Source of the DNA: Bacteroidaceae bacterium
GTDB taxonomy: Bacteria > Bacteroidota > Bacteroidia > Bacteroidales > Bacteroidaceae
DNA: 64,000 nucleotides
Assembly: GCA_017935785.1 (NCBI GenBank)
Contig: JAGBGU010000003.1
Coordinates: 1-64,000, forward strand
Direction: 5' to 3'
Shown: one piece after another, positions 48,619-56,413 of the stretch
How positions within the stretch are numbered: position 1 is the first letter of the stretch
Layout of the letters: every line of letters starts with the position of its first letter
The notes under the pieces: generated by a model
Told to the model about the DNA's origin: nothing
Seen by the model: the letters and a program-made list of their open reading frames with translations, nothing else
Databases searched by the model: none
Made by a program: the position numbers and the translations under genes

Positions 48619-49167
48619 TTACTCATCAAGAACACGCTTTACCTGATCTATCTTTTCATCGGTATAAGTAAGGAAAATACGCATTATCCCTGATTCGGGA
48701 TTTGCACGTTTGCCCTCTTCATCGACACAATCAATGTGGCAGAACACTCCTGTAAATCCGTCATGAATACGCAAGCCTTCATCCAAGTTGTAAAGCATAT
48801 TGTCTTTGTATCGCCTTGCAAAATTGGCGCGCATTTCCGCGTATGCCGACTTCATTTCGGCACGTTTCTTCTGCGTGTCATCACTGGTAAATGATATGGT
48901 ATAGAACTGATTGTCAAAAAAGTTAAGACAGACGTAATTCCAGGTTACGCCATTATAGGTTATAGGCTTTTTGGCGGCATCTATTACCAAAGCATCCTTG
49001 CAGGCAACCACTTTTATGCCGCGAGATTGGAGACTGTCCAGCACAACCTCCATCTTATCACCAAAGGAACATCCCATGAACATTCTCTGCACTTGTTGCG
49101 ACCGCATAACAAGGCACTGCATCAGTAAGGCAAACAAGATTGTTGCTTTTCTGGTTTTATTCATCAT
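48619..49167 (-). CDS. exported hypothetical protein
   Basis: 182 residues. Probable signal peptide (about 1-23, TILFALLMQCLVMRSQ). The mature part begins FMGCSFGDKMEVVLDSLQSRG and has alternating helix and strand, with four Cys in all. I recognise no family with confidence. It lies 26 nt after luxS on the same strand and may be cotranscribed, but no tie to quorum sensing can be argued from the sequence. Confidence 0.65.
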   Translation of the reverse strand: MMNKTRKATILFALLMQCLVMRSQQVQRMFMGCSFGDKMEVVLDSLQSRGIKVVACKDALVIDAAKKPITYNGVTWNYVCLNFFDNQFYTISFTSDDTQKKRAEMKSAYAEMRANFARRYKDNMLYNLDEGLRIHDGFTGVFCHIDCVDEEGKRANPESGIMRIFLTYTDEKIDQVKRVLDE

Positions 49168-49193
49168 TTGTATTAATATTGTTTTATTAGGGT

Positions 49194-49676
49194 TTACCTT
49201 TCCGGATAAACCAGATTCTCTTCTTTTGCATTTAAAAGGACTTCTTCCAGATACTTACGCGATTCCCATTTTGCCATTGGAAGATCGTGCAGAAGCCAGT
49301 TGCCGCAATCTATGGGTGCAGCGCCGGGGATGTCTCCTTCAAAATCAGCTACAAAACGGAAAGTTTCCTGCATCAGTTCCAATATGTCTGAGGGTTCCAG
49401 ATGTCCGCGCATAAGCAGATAATTTCCCGTAAGACAGCCCATAGGCCCCCAATATACGATACGGTCCATCCACTGCGGATGATTGCGCAAATAGGTAGCT
49501 GCAAGATGTTCTATCGTATGCAGGGCACCAGGATGCATTACCGGCTCACGGTTAGGTTCCTTCATACGAATGTCAAATGTGGTCACTTCCTCACCGCCGA
49601 CCATATCACGGCGGCTCACATAAATTCCTCTCAAGAGTTTTACATGATCTATGGTAAAACTGGGTATTTTCTTCAT
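49194..49676 (-). CDS. luxS: S-ribosylhomocysteine lyase
   Basis: 160 residues. Converts S-ribosylhomocysteine to homocysteine and DPD, the precursor of autoinducer-2. The metal site is HTIEHLAATYLRNH (HxxEH), with a third ligand Cys in APIDCGNW, and the substrate Cys in GPMGCLTGNYLL. Its start overlaps the stop of mtnN by ATGA, so both are made from one message and form the complete two-step AI-2/activated methyl recycling route. Confidence 0.96.
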   Translation of the reverse strand: MKKIPSFTIDHVKLLRGIYVSRRDMVGGEEVTTFDIRMKEPNREPVMHPGALHTIEHLAATYLRNHPQWMDRIVYWGPMGCLTGNYLLMRGHLEPSDILELMQETFRFVADFEGDIPGAAPIDCGNWLLHDLPMAKWESRKYLEEVLLNAKEENLVYPER

Positions 49677-50356
49677 AAACTATTCAGGAATGACTGGGTT
49701 ACGCGGAAGCTTTTGTCTGCCATCGTGTCCCAAAAATTAAGATATTGTTCAAAATGCGCTTCTGCGCCTGGAGTATCACTGATAATACGGAAACTGACAA
49801 ATGGTATTCCAAACAAATGGCATACTTGGGAAATGGCTGCACTTTCCATATCGACAGCCAAACCGTCAGGATAGTTGCCCTTAATCTCATTCAGTTCAGC
49901 ACGGGCAGTAATGAACCGGTCGCCGGTGCAAATCAGGCCGGGAACAACTCTGACACCGGTATGAATTTGCAAAGCCTTGTCTACGAGTTCTTTGTCACAT
50001 GGAAAAAATGTGGGTAATCCCTGAACCTGTCCTGGATCACAGCCTTCGCCACACCACACGTCATGATAGCATACGCGGTCACTGACCACCACATCCATCA
50101 CTTGCAGCCGGGAATCGATACCACCGGCCACACCAGTACTGATAACACAATCCGGTTTGTATTGAATTATCATTTGGGTAACTCCGCAAGCCGCATTGAC
50201 TTTGCCGATACCACATTGCTGTAAAATCACATTATGTTTTCCGAGAGTACCCAACAAATAGGTTTGTGGTCCCTTTTGTTCTTCATGAGTTGAGGATAGC
50301 ATGGCTGCCACCTGCTTAAACTCCACGGACATTGCAGTAAGTATTCCTATCGTCAT
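49673..50356 (-). CDS. mtnN: 5'-methylthioadenosine/S-adenosylhomocysteine nucleosidase
   Basis: 227 residues. The N-terminus GILTAMSVEFKQVAAML has the catalytic Glu of Pfs, and the C-terminal block VDMESAAISQVCHLFGIPFVSFRIISD carries the substrate-binding MES and Asp of the family. It cleaves adenine from SAH and MTA, supplying S-ribosylhomocysteine to LuxS, with which it overlaps. Promoter TTTG-N19-TAACTTTG upstream. Confidence 0.95.
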   Translation of the reverse strand: MTIGILTAMSVEFKQVAAMLSSTHEEQKGPQTYLLGTLGKHNVILQQCGIGKVNAACGVTQMIIQYKPDCVISTGVAGGIDSRLQVMDVVVSDRVCYHDVWCGEGCDPGQVQGLPTFFPCDKELVDKALQIHTGVRVVPGLICTGDRFITARAELNEIKGNYPDGLAVDMESAAISQVCHLFGIPFVSFRIISDTPGAEAHFEQYLNFWDTMADKSFRVTQSFLNSL

Positions 50357-50364
50357 AAGTTTTG

Positions 50365-50395
50365 CAAAGTTACTTCATTTTGATAAATTAACAAA
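50365..50395 (-). promoter_or_regulatory. promoter of mtnN-luxS
   Basis: On the minus strand TTTG (50392-50395), 19-nt spacer, TAACTTTG (50365-50372), ending 9 nt before the mtnN start. Confidence 0.8.
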
Positions 50396-50426
50396 ATTAT
50401 GCCACCCAGTTGCGAGAAAAACTTCA

Positions 50427-50434
50427 TAACTTTG
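50427..50434 (+). promoter_or_regulatory. -7 element of the permease gene
   Basis: TAACTTTG 29 nt before the ATG at 50464. A -33 TTG at the expected distance is not seen. Confidence 0.55.
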
Positions 50435-50463
50435 CACTGTTTTTCAATATTCAATCAGAAAAC

Positions 50464-51750
50464 ATGAGTTTTATATCTTCTATTCTCACCGATATGTGGC
50501 ATTTGTGCAACAGCATGTCACCATACATACTTTTGGGATTTTTATTATCCGGATTACTGCACGAATTTATGCCAGGCCGGTTCTACACCCGATACCTGTC
50601 GGGAAACGGGTTCCGTAGCGTGCTGTTTTCCGCACTGTTTGGAATACCTCTCCCACTCTGCTCTTGTGGCGTCATCCCGACGGCGATGGGACTGCGTCGC
50701 GAGGGAGCGTCACGAGGAGCCACCGTATCATTCCTTATAGCCACGCCACAAACAGGCATAGACAGCATTATCGCCACATACAGTCTAATGGGTCTGCCTT
50801 TCGCTATTGCACGTCCGTTGGTGGCACTTTTCACCTCTGTTTTCGGCGGACTGCTCATCAATCGGTTTGTTCCTGAAGAAACAAGTCTGCCTACAAATGT
50901 CAAAGCAGAAAAGTCTGTAGAAAAAAAACAAAATATTCTTCACAGACTACTCGGAGCGCTACGATACGGAATGGTGGACATGATTGCCGACATCGGGAAA
51001 TGGCTTATGATAGGATTGTTTATGGCAGGAATTATCACCACCCTGGTTCCTGAAGAATGGTTCTCACTATTCCAGGAGAACAGCTTATACAGCATGCTTG
51101 TCGTGCTGCTTTTCAGCATACCCATGTATCTTTGCGCCACAGGAAGCATCCCCATTGCCGTAGCGCTTATGCTTAAAGGTCTGACACCGGGAGCGGCACT
51201 TGTGCTTCTGATGGCTGGGCCGGCCAGCAATATGGCCAGCATACTGGTTATTCGTAAGGTATTGGGAATGCGCACACTAGTTATCTATATCTTGTCCATC
51301 ATCATCGGAGCCTTTTGTTTTGGTTTGGGTATCGACAGCTTATTGCCAAGAGAATGGTTCACACAAGGTCTTGTCAATCTTCAGACCTGCTGCCAGGAAG
51401 GCAACCATCTTTTCAGTACCCTCTGCACAATACTTTTGGCAGCCTTGCTTTTCTATGCACTTGTGATAGAAAAGATAAAGAAGAAAAAAGGCGGCTGCCA
51501 CTGCGATACTTGTTCTTGCGCTGCAACACAGGAAAACAAAAACACACTGAAGATTAATGGAATGCACTGCAACCATTGTGCGGCCAATGTACAAAAGGCT
51601 ATTGAATCAATTCCGGGCATAGCACATGCCGATGTCAGCCTGGAACTTTCACAGGCTACAATTCAGGGAGATGGCTTCAATCCCGACAACGTAATTCAGG
51701 CAGTCAAGTCGCTTGGTTTTGAGGCCGAATGGATGAACGACAATGCATAA
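50464..51750 (+). CDS. SO_0444-type Cu/Zn permease with C-terminal HMA domain
   Basis: 428 residues from MSFISSIL. Two permease (DUF318-like) halves with about 8-10 helices; each has the family turn GIPLPLCSCGVIP (first) and SIPMYLCATGSIP (second). A cytoplasmic His/Cys-rich linker (CHCDTCSCAA) leads to a heavy-metal-associated domain (about 362-428) with GMHCNHCAANVQKAI (CxxC). This is consistent with metal efflux, probably Cu or Zn; direction and metal are unproven. The Cys-rich linker adds a likely second metal-binding site. Confidence 0.87.
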   Translation: MSFISSILTDMWHLCNSMSPYILLGFLLSGLLHEFMPGRFYTRYLSGNGFRSVLFSALFGIPLPLCSCGVIPTAMGLRREGASRGATVSFLIATPQTGIDSIIATYSLMGLPFAIARPLVALFTSVFGGLLINRFVPEETSLPTNVKAEKSVEKKQNILHRLLGALRYGMVDMIADIGKWLMIGLFMAGIITTLVPEEWFSLFQENSLYSMLVVLLFSIPMYLCATGSIPIAVALMLKGLTPGAALVLLMAGPASNMASILVIRKVLGMRTLVIYILSIIIGAFCFGLGIDSLLPREWFTQGLVNLQTCCQEGNHLFSTLCTILLAALLFYALVIEKIKKKKGGCHCDTCSCAATQENKNTLKINGMHCNHCAANVQKAIESIPGIAHADVSLELSQATIQGDGFNPDNVIQAVKSLGFEAEWMNDNA

Positions 51751-51776
51751 CCACACATTTAAACTACAGACACTAT

Positions 51777-51980
51777 ATGGACAAAAATATTTTACAAGCG
51801 GGAATAGACGCAATTACACAAGCTATTTCAGAGAACCCCACTGCTATTTTATATAAGGAGCGCGGAAGACTGCGCATGCTTTCCGGTGACAGCGAAGGTG
51901 CAATGGAGGATATTCAAAAAGCAGCCGAATTGGATTCGAGTTTCCTTGAAGAACTCAACGGCAGATTCGACATAAAGTAA
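51777..51980 (+). CDS. small TPR-like protein
   Basis: 67 residues starting at MDKNILQAG. One TPR-like helix pair is visible: AITQAISENPTAILYKERGR, then LSGDSEGAMEDIQKAAELDSS. It lacks a signal peptide and enzymatic motifs. It lies 26 nt after the permease stop on the same strand and probably shares its message. A partner-binding role is plausible but untested. Confidence 0.65.
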   Translation: MDKNILQAGIDAITQAISENPTAILYKERGRLRMLSGDSEGAMEDIQKAAELDSSFLEELNGRFDIK

Positions 51981-52017
51981 CTTTTTTCTTTGTTTTCAAA
52001 AAAAATGTCACAATTTT

Positions 52018-52049
52018 CTTGCACATTTTACAAAAAGCACATAATTTTG
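52018..52049 (+). promoter_or_regulatory. promoter of the phe/tyr attenuator and operon
   Basis: CTTG (TTG at 52019-52021), 20-nt spacer, TAATTTTG (52042-52049). Transcription should begin near 52056, leaving about 20 nt before the leader ATG. Confidence 0.8.
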
Positions 52050-52077
52050 CGCTGATTTAAAACAAAAAGACAAAAAA

Positions 52078-52143
52078 ATGTACTTAGGAAATTCTTTCTT
52101 TTACGGCTTTTATTTTTACTTTTACTTTAGCAAACTGAAGTGA
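52078..52143 (+). CDS. Phe/Tyr-rich leader peptide of the attenuator
   Basis: A 21-codon open frame, too short for usual gene calling: ATG TAC TTA GGA AAT ... TGA. It encodes six Phe and five Tyr, 11 of 21 residues, mostly in an alternating block (FFYGFYFYFYF) just before a short SKLK end. Such codon clustering is the hallmark of leader peptides that sense charged tRNA-Phe and tRNA-Tyr. Its stop TGA (52141-52143) overlaps the first bases of GAAGCGGG (52142-52149), which matches an arm of the downstream terminator. It is followed by pheA, exactly the pathway predicted from the codons. Confidence 0.85.
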   Translation: MYLGNSFFYGFYFYFYFSKLK

Positions 52144-52239
52144 AGCGGGTCGTTACGTACATAAATCAAGATAGAATAAAAAACAGAATCACAAACAATA
52201 GAAAATGTCCCGCTTCCGCAAGAAGCGGGATTTTTTTTT
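52142..52239 (+). promoter_or_regulatory. transcription attenuator of the phe/tyr operon (antiterminator and terminator)
   Basis: Terminator: stem TCCCGCTTC (52208-52216)/GAAGCGGGA (52222-52230), 5-nt loop, nine or more T (52231-52240). Antiterminator: GAAGCGGG at 52142-52149, adjoining the leader stop, is identical to the 3' arm and can instead pair with CCCGCTTC (52209-52216). A ribosome stalled on the Phe/Tyr codons (last at 52126-52128) leaves 52142-52149 free; one reaching the stop covers it and lets the terminator form. Confidence 0.85.
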
Positions 52240-52266
52240 GAGGCAATAACAAAACAAGCAAAGAAA

Positions 52267-53109
52267 ATGATTAACGTAGCCATTCAAGGATTCAAGGGAA
52301 GTTTCCACGACATTGCCGCCCATCATTATTTCGAGAATGAAGAGGTTGAACTTTCGTGCTACAGCACATTCGAACAGGTCTTCAATCATGTAAATGAAAA
52401 TCCCGACTCTGTGGCCATGGTTGCCATAGAAAACACCATAGCCGGCAGCCTGCTGCATAATTACGAGTTATTACGCGACAGCGGACTGACTATTGTCGGC
52501 GAACACAAACTGCGCATCAGCCACAGTATCATGTGTCTGACAGAAGATAATTGGGACGACATTAAGGAAGTGAATTCGCATCCTGTCGCACTGATGCAAT
52601 GCCGCGAATTTCTGGAAAAGCACGGTTCTTACAAGGTTGTGGAAGTGGCGGATACAGCCGGAGCCGCACAGGAAATCAGCAACAAAAATCTTCGCGGCCA
52701 TGCCGCCATCTGCCACCATGACGTAGCCTCCATCTACGGAATGAAGATTCTGCAGGATGGTATTGAGACCAACAAACACAATTTCACGCGTTTTCTGGTT
52801 CTTGCCAACAAGGAAAAGGCCGTAGAATTGCGCAATCTGGACAAAACTAACAAGGCCAGTCTGGAGTTTACCCTTCCGCACGAAGAGGGAAGCCTCAGCG
52901 CCATATTGAGCATATTGTCCTTCTACAAACTCAATCTTACGAAAATCCAGTCGCTTCCCATCATCGGAAAGGAATGGCAGTATATGTTCTATATCGACCT
53001 CAGTTACAACAGCCTCACCAATTACAGACAGGCTATCAATGCCATCTCACCGCTTACACAAGAACTCAACATGTTAGGAGAATACATCAATGGAAGACAA
53101 AGCATTTAA
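52267..53109 (+). CDS. pheA: prephenate dehydratase
   Basis: 280 residues: dehydratase domain (about 1-185; QGFKGSFHDIAAHHYF, AIENTIAGSLLHNYELL, NFTRFLVL) and ACT regulatory domain (about 195-275; LPHEEGSLSAILSILSFYKL, then NLTKIQSLP). Converts prephenate to phenylpyruvate, with probable Phe feedback inhibition through ACT. No chorismate mutase domain is fused to it; that activity is carried by the DAHP synthase gene two positions downstream. First gene after the attenuator; the 3' end overlaps the aminotransferase by 20 nt. Confidence 0.95.
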   Translation: MINVAIQGFKGSFHDIAAHHYFENEEVELSCYSTFEQVFNHVNENPDSVAMVAIENTIAGSLLHNYELLRDSGLTIVGEHKLRISHSIMCLTEDNWDDIKEVNSHPVALMQCREFLEKHGSYKVVEVADTAGAAQEISNKNLRGHAAICHHDVASIYGMKILQDGIETNKHNFTRFLVLANKEKAVELRNLDKTNKASLEFTLPHEEGSLSAILSILSFYKLNLTKIQSLPIIGKEWQYMFYIDLSYNSLTNYRQAINAISPLTQELNMLGEYINGRQSI

Positions 53110-54277
53110 CATACAGCCGGCCGAACGCCTCGGTTCTGTAAAGGAATACTATTTCAGCAGAAAGCTAAAGGAAGTGGCGCAAATGAATGCACAGGGAAAA
53201 GACATCATCAGCCTTGCCATCGGAAGTCCAGACCTTCCGCCCAGTGCCCCCACCATCGAAACCCTTTGCCGTGAAGCCGCCAAACCCAATGCGCACGGCT
53301 ACCAGCCCACAGCCGGAACACCCGAATTGCGGACAGCCATGGCCAGGTTCTACAAACGCTGGTATGGAGTGGACCTGGATGCAGCCGGGGAAGTGTTGCC
53401 ACTCATCGGTTCAAAGGAAGGCATACTCCACGTCACACTGGCTTTTGTGAATCCCGGCGATAGCGTGCTTGTCCCTAATCCCGGATACCCCACCTACACG
53501 AGCCTCAGCAAACTGCTCGGTGCAGAGGTTGTACCCTATGACCTGCATCAGGAGAACGGCTGGCAGCCAAACTTCGAAGCATTGGAGCAAATGGACCTGA
53601 GCCGTGTAAAAATAATGTGGACCAACTATCCGCATATGCCAACCGGCGCCAAGGCCATGCGCCAGACCTACGAACGCCTGGTCGATTTTGCCCGCCGCCA
53701 CAACATCATCATCGTCAATGACAATCCCTACAGCTTTATCCTGAACAAGGATGAAAAGCTGAGCATTCTGCAAGTGCCCGGTGCCAAGGACTGCTGTATA
53801 GAATTCAACTCCATGTCCAAGAGCCACAATATGCCGGGATGGCGTGTGGGAATGCTTTCCACCAACGCACAGTTTATCCAATGGATCATGAAGGTGAAGA
53901 GCAACATAGACAGCGGAACCTTCCGCGCCATACAGCTTGCAGCCGCCCAGGCGTTTGACAACGAAGACGAATGGCATATTCGGGCCAATGTGGAAGTGTA
54001 CGCCGCACGCCGGGCACGTGCCGAAGAAATCATGCGTGTTCTGGGCTGCACATTCGACACCAGCCAGGTAGGCATGTTCCTGTGGGGGCGTATCCCCGAC
54101 AGTTATGCCGAGGCGGAACAGCTCACGGAGAAAGTCCTTCACGAGGCACGCGTATTCATCACACCGGGATTTATCTTCGGAAGCGCCGGAAAACGCTATG
54201 TCCGCATAAGCCTTTGCGCAGGAACAGACAAGCTGGACGAAGCGCTGGACAGAATCAAAGCCATGCAAACCGCATAA
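53090..54277 (+). CDS. class I/II PLP-dependent aminotransferase
   Basis: 395 residues. PLP-Lys in EFNSMSKSHNMPGWRVGM (about residue 245), the fold-type I NPGYPTY and NYPHMPTGA (usual NPTG replaced by MPTG) and the Arg of the C-terminal RISLCAG block. In this operon it probably transaminates phenylpyruvate and 4-hydroxyphenylpyruvate, or prephenate, to aromatic amino acids. Paralogues with LL-diaminopimelate or aspartate specificity look similar. Overlap with pheA by 20 nt indicates coupling. Confidence 0.9.
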   Translation: MEDKAFNIQPAERLGSVKEYYFSRKLKEVAQMNAQGKDIISLAIGSPDLPPSAPTIETLCREAAKPNAHGYQPTAGTPELRTAMARFYKRWYGVDLDAAGEVLPLIGSKEGILHVTLAFVNPGDSVLVPNPGYPTYTSLSKLLGAEVVPYDLHQENGWQPNFEALEQMDLSRVKIMWTNYPHMPTGAKAMRQTYERLVDFARRHNIIIVNDNPYSFILNKDEKLSILQVPGAKDCCIEFNSMSKSHNMPGWRVGMLSTNAQFIQWIMKVKSNIDSGTFRAIQLAAAQAFDNEDEWHIRANVEVYAARRARAEEIMRVLGCTFDTSQVGMFLWGRIPDSYAEAEQLTEKVLHEARVFITPGFIFGSAGKRYVRISLCAGTDKLDEALDRIKAMQTA

Positions 54278-54333
54278 TACATTATATATATACTATAATA
54301 CAGAAAAGAATAACATTAAAATAATCTACAGAA

Positions 54334-55401
54334 ATGGAACTGAATATAGAAAAACTGGGACTTAACGGACTGGACGAAGTTCGCCCCATCGTCATCTCCG
54401 GACCTTGCAGTGCCGAGAGTGAAGAACAAGTAATGAACACAGCCAGACAGCTTGCCAAGAAAGGCGTCAAGATTTTCCGGGCCGGTGTGTGGAAACCCCG
54501 TACCAAACCCGGCGGTTTCGAGGGACATGGCGAGCCGGCACTGCCCTGGATGAAGCGCGTGAAGGAAGAAACCGGCATGCTCATCACTACAGAAGTAGCC
54601 ACGCCCAAACATGTGGAAGCCGCATTGGAAGCCGGCATGGACATGCTGTGGATTGGCGCACGCACAACGGCAAACCCCTTTGCCATACAGGAGCTTGCAG
54701 ACAGTCTGCGCGGAGTGGACATCCCCGTGCTTGTGAAAAACCCCGTCAATCCGGACATTGAGCTGTGGATTGGCGCCCTGCTGCGCATAAACGGAGCGGG
54801 AATCAAGCGGTTGGGAGCCATCCACCGCGGATTCAGCAGTATAGACCAGAAGATCTACCGCAACACTCCTCTCTGGCATATTCCCATAGAGCTTCACCGC
54901 CGTTACCCCACCCTGCCCATCATTTGCGACCCCAGCCACATTGGCGGACGCAGAGAGCTGGTGGCATCCCTTTGCCAGCAAGCCATGGACATGGGCTTTG
55001 AGGGTCTCATTGTGGAGAGCCACTGCTGCCCTGACAGCGCCTGGAGCGATGCCAAGCAACAGATTACGCCAGACGTGCTCGATTTCATTCTCGACCGCCT
55101 TGTCGTGCGTAACAACCAGGAATTTACAGAGTCGCTGGGAGGCCTGCGCAAACAGATTGACGAAATGGACGACCAGCTGCTCAACCTCCTCACCAAGCGA
55201 ATGCGCGTAAGCCGCGAGATTGCCCTTTACAAGAAAGACCACAACATGGGCGTGGTGCAGACCGCCCGTTACAACGAGATTCTGGACAAGCGCTGTGCAC
55301 AGGGAAGCCTTTGCGGAATGAGTCCCGAATTCGTGCGCCGCATCTACGAGTCAATCCACGAAGAGAGTGTCCGTCAGCAGATGGAAATTATCAACAAGTA
55401 A
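54334..55401 (+). CDS. aroF: bifunctional DAHP synthase/chorismate mutase
   Basis: 355 residues. N-terminal type I beta-like DAHP synthase (about 1-260): VISGPCSAESEEQV, FRAGVWKPRTKPGGF, CDPSHIGGRRELV with Cys and metal residues. C-terminal AroQ-type chorismate mutase (about 268-350): RKQIDEMDDQLLNLLTKRMR, then VSREIALYKKDHNM. It makes the first intermediate of the shikimate pathway and prephenate from chorismate; fusion suggests allosteric control by prephenate/Phe/Tyr. It is the third gene of the operon, 56 nt after the aminotransferase. Confidence 0.94.
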   Translation: MELNIEKLGLNGLDEVRPIVISGPCSAESEEQVMNTARQLAKKGVKIFRAGVWKPRTKPGGFEGHGEPALPWMKRVKEETGMLITTEVATPKHVEAALEAGMDMLWIGARTTANPFAIQELADSLRGVDIPVLVKNPVNPDIELWIGALLRINGAGIKRLGAIHRGFSSIDQKIYRNTPLWHIPIELHRRYPTLPIICDPSHIGGRRELVASLCQQAMDMGFEGLIVESHCCPDSAWSDAKQQITPDVLDFILDRLVVRNNQEFTESLGGLRKQIDEMDDQLLNLLTKRMRVSREIALYKKDHNMGVVQTARYNEILDKRCAQGSLCGMSPEFVRRIYESIHEESVRQQMEIINK

Positions 55402-55422
55402 TCTTCAGACGACCTAAGCCCT

Positions 55423-56196
55423 ATGCGAATACTCATTCTTGGCGCAGGAAAGATGGGCAGTTTCTTCACAGACCTGCTGTCCTTCAAGCACGAATGCGCG
55501 GTCTACGAGATAGACCCCAAGCGGATGCGCTTTCTATACAACACACAACGGTTCACCACGCTCGAGGAAGTGTCCGCCTTCCGTCCCGAGCTGGTCATCA
55601 ATGCCGTAACGCTGAAATACACCCTTTCCGTGTTCGAGGAAATCATCCCCCACCTGCCGTCGGACTGTATCATCAGCGACATCAGTTCCGTAAAGACAGG
55701 CTTTCTGGATTTCTATGAGAAGACAGGCATGCGCTACGTGAGCACACACCCCATGTTCGGCCCCACATTTGCCAATCTGGGGGCGCTCAGCTCCGAGAAC
55801 GCCATTGTCATTACCGAGGGCGACTACATGGGACGGCTCTTTTTCCTCGACCTCTACAACCACCTCGGACTGCACGTTCACGAATACTCCTTCAGCGAGC
55901 ACGACGAGGCCATGGCCTACTCGCTCTCCGTTCCTTTTGTAAGCACGTTTGTATTCAGCGCCGTTATGAAGAAACAGGATGCGCCCGGAACCACCTTCAA
56001 GCGCCATCTGAACATAGCCAAAGGCGTACTCTCCGAGGACGACACCCTGCTGCGCGAAATATTGTTCAATCCCCGCACAAAATCGCACGTAGAAGGCATC
56101 CGCGCCGAACTGAAAGAACTGATAGAAATCATTGACCGCCACGACGAGGAAGCCCTGAACAGCTATCTGAAGAAGATAAGGAAGAATATTTCTTAG
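55423..56196 (+). CDS. tyrA: prephenate dehydrogenase
   Basis: 257 residues, a short TyrA. Rossmann domain with ILGAGKMGSFFTDLL at the N-terminus and the acidic residue after strand 2 in YEIDPKRM (NAD preference). The STHPMFGPTFANL segment is the substrate region (HPMFGP). Oxidative decarboxylation of prephenate to hydroxyphenylpyruvate. No ACT domain or chorismate mutase. A 9-nt CTAG-containing repeat follows its stop codon directly and the operon terminator follows that. Confidence 0.93.
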   Translation: MRILILGAGKMGSFFTDLLSFKHECAVYEIDPKRMRFLYNTQRFTTLEEVSAFRPELVINAVTLKYTLSVFEEIIPHLPSDCIISDISSVKTGFLDFYEKTGMRYVSTHPMFGPTFANLGALSSENAIVITEGDYMGRLFFLDLYNHLGLHVHEYSFSEHDEAMAYSLSVPFVSTFVFSAVMKKQDAPGTTFKRHLNIAKGVLSEDDTLLREILFNPRTKSHVEGIRAELKELIEIIDRHDEEALNSYLKKIRKNIS

Positions 56197-56201
56197 AAGA
56201 G

Positions 56202-56264
56202 CTAGAAATTCTAGAAATACTAGAGGAACTAGAAATACTAGAAGAACTAGAAATACTAGAATAA
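56202..56264 (+). repeat. seven 9-nt repeats CTAGAAATA-like
   Basis: CTAGA begins at 56202, 56211, 56220, 56229, 56238, 56247 and 56256, exactly every 9 nt, with units alternating CTAGAAATA and CTAGAAGAA-type. CTAG is usually rare in bacterial DNA. In the frame one base back from tyrA, this reads as Leu/Glu/Ile repeats to a TAA. Confidence 0.9.
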
Positions 56265-56316
56265 AAAAACTGTAAAAGAATCATACACCCGCTGTATGAT
56301 TCTTTTACAGTTTTTT
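56264..56316. terminator. long perfect bidirectional hairpin after tyrA
   Basis: A 24-bp perfect stem (AAAAAACTGTAAAAGAATCA and so on, with its complement at 56293-56316) and a 5-nt CCCGC loop. The U-run comes from the stem on both strands, so it can terminate both ways. Confidence 0.85.
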
Positions 56317-56362
56317 ATTTTACGCAGAAAGGGCGTTTACTGAAAACCAGCCACTTAGCGTT

Positions 56363-56380
56363 TTGGCACGGTTTTGGCAT
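56363..56380 (+). promoter_or_regulatory. sigma-54-type promoter of the efflux operon
   Basis: TTGGCACGGTTTTGGCAT: GG (56365-56366), ten bases, GC (56377-56378), one mismatch from TGGCACG-N4-TTGC. It lies 34 nt before the tolC ATG. No TAnnTTTG promoter is visible here. It requires RpoN and an enhancer-binding protein, which are not in the window. Confidence 0.7.
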
Positions 56381-56413
56381 ATATAATTGTAGCAAAACGT
56401 AACAAAACGAATA

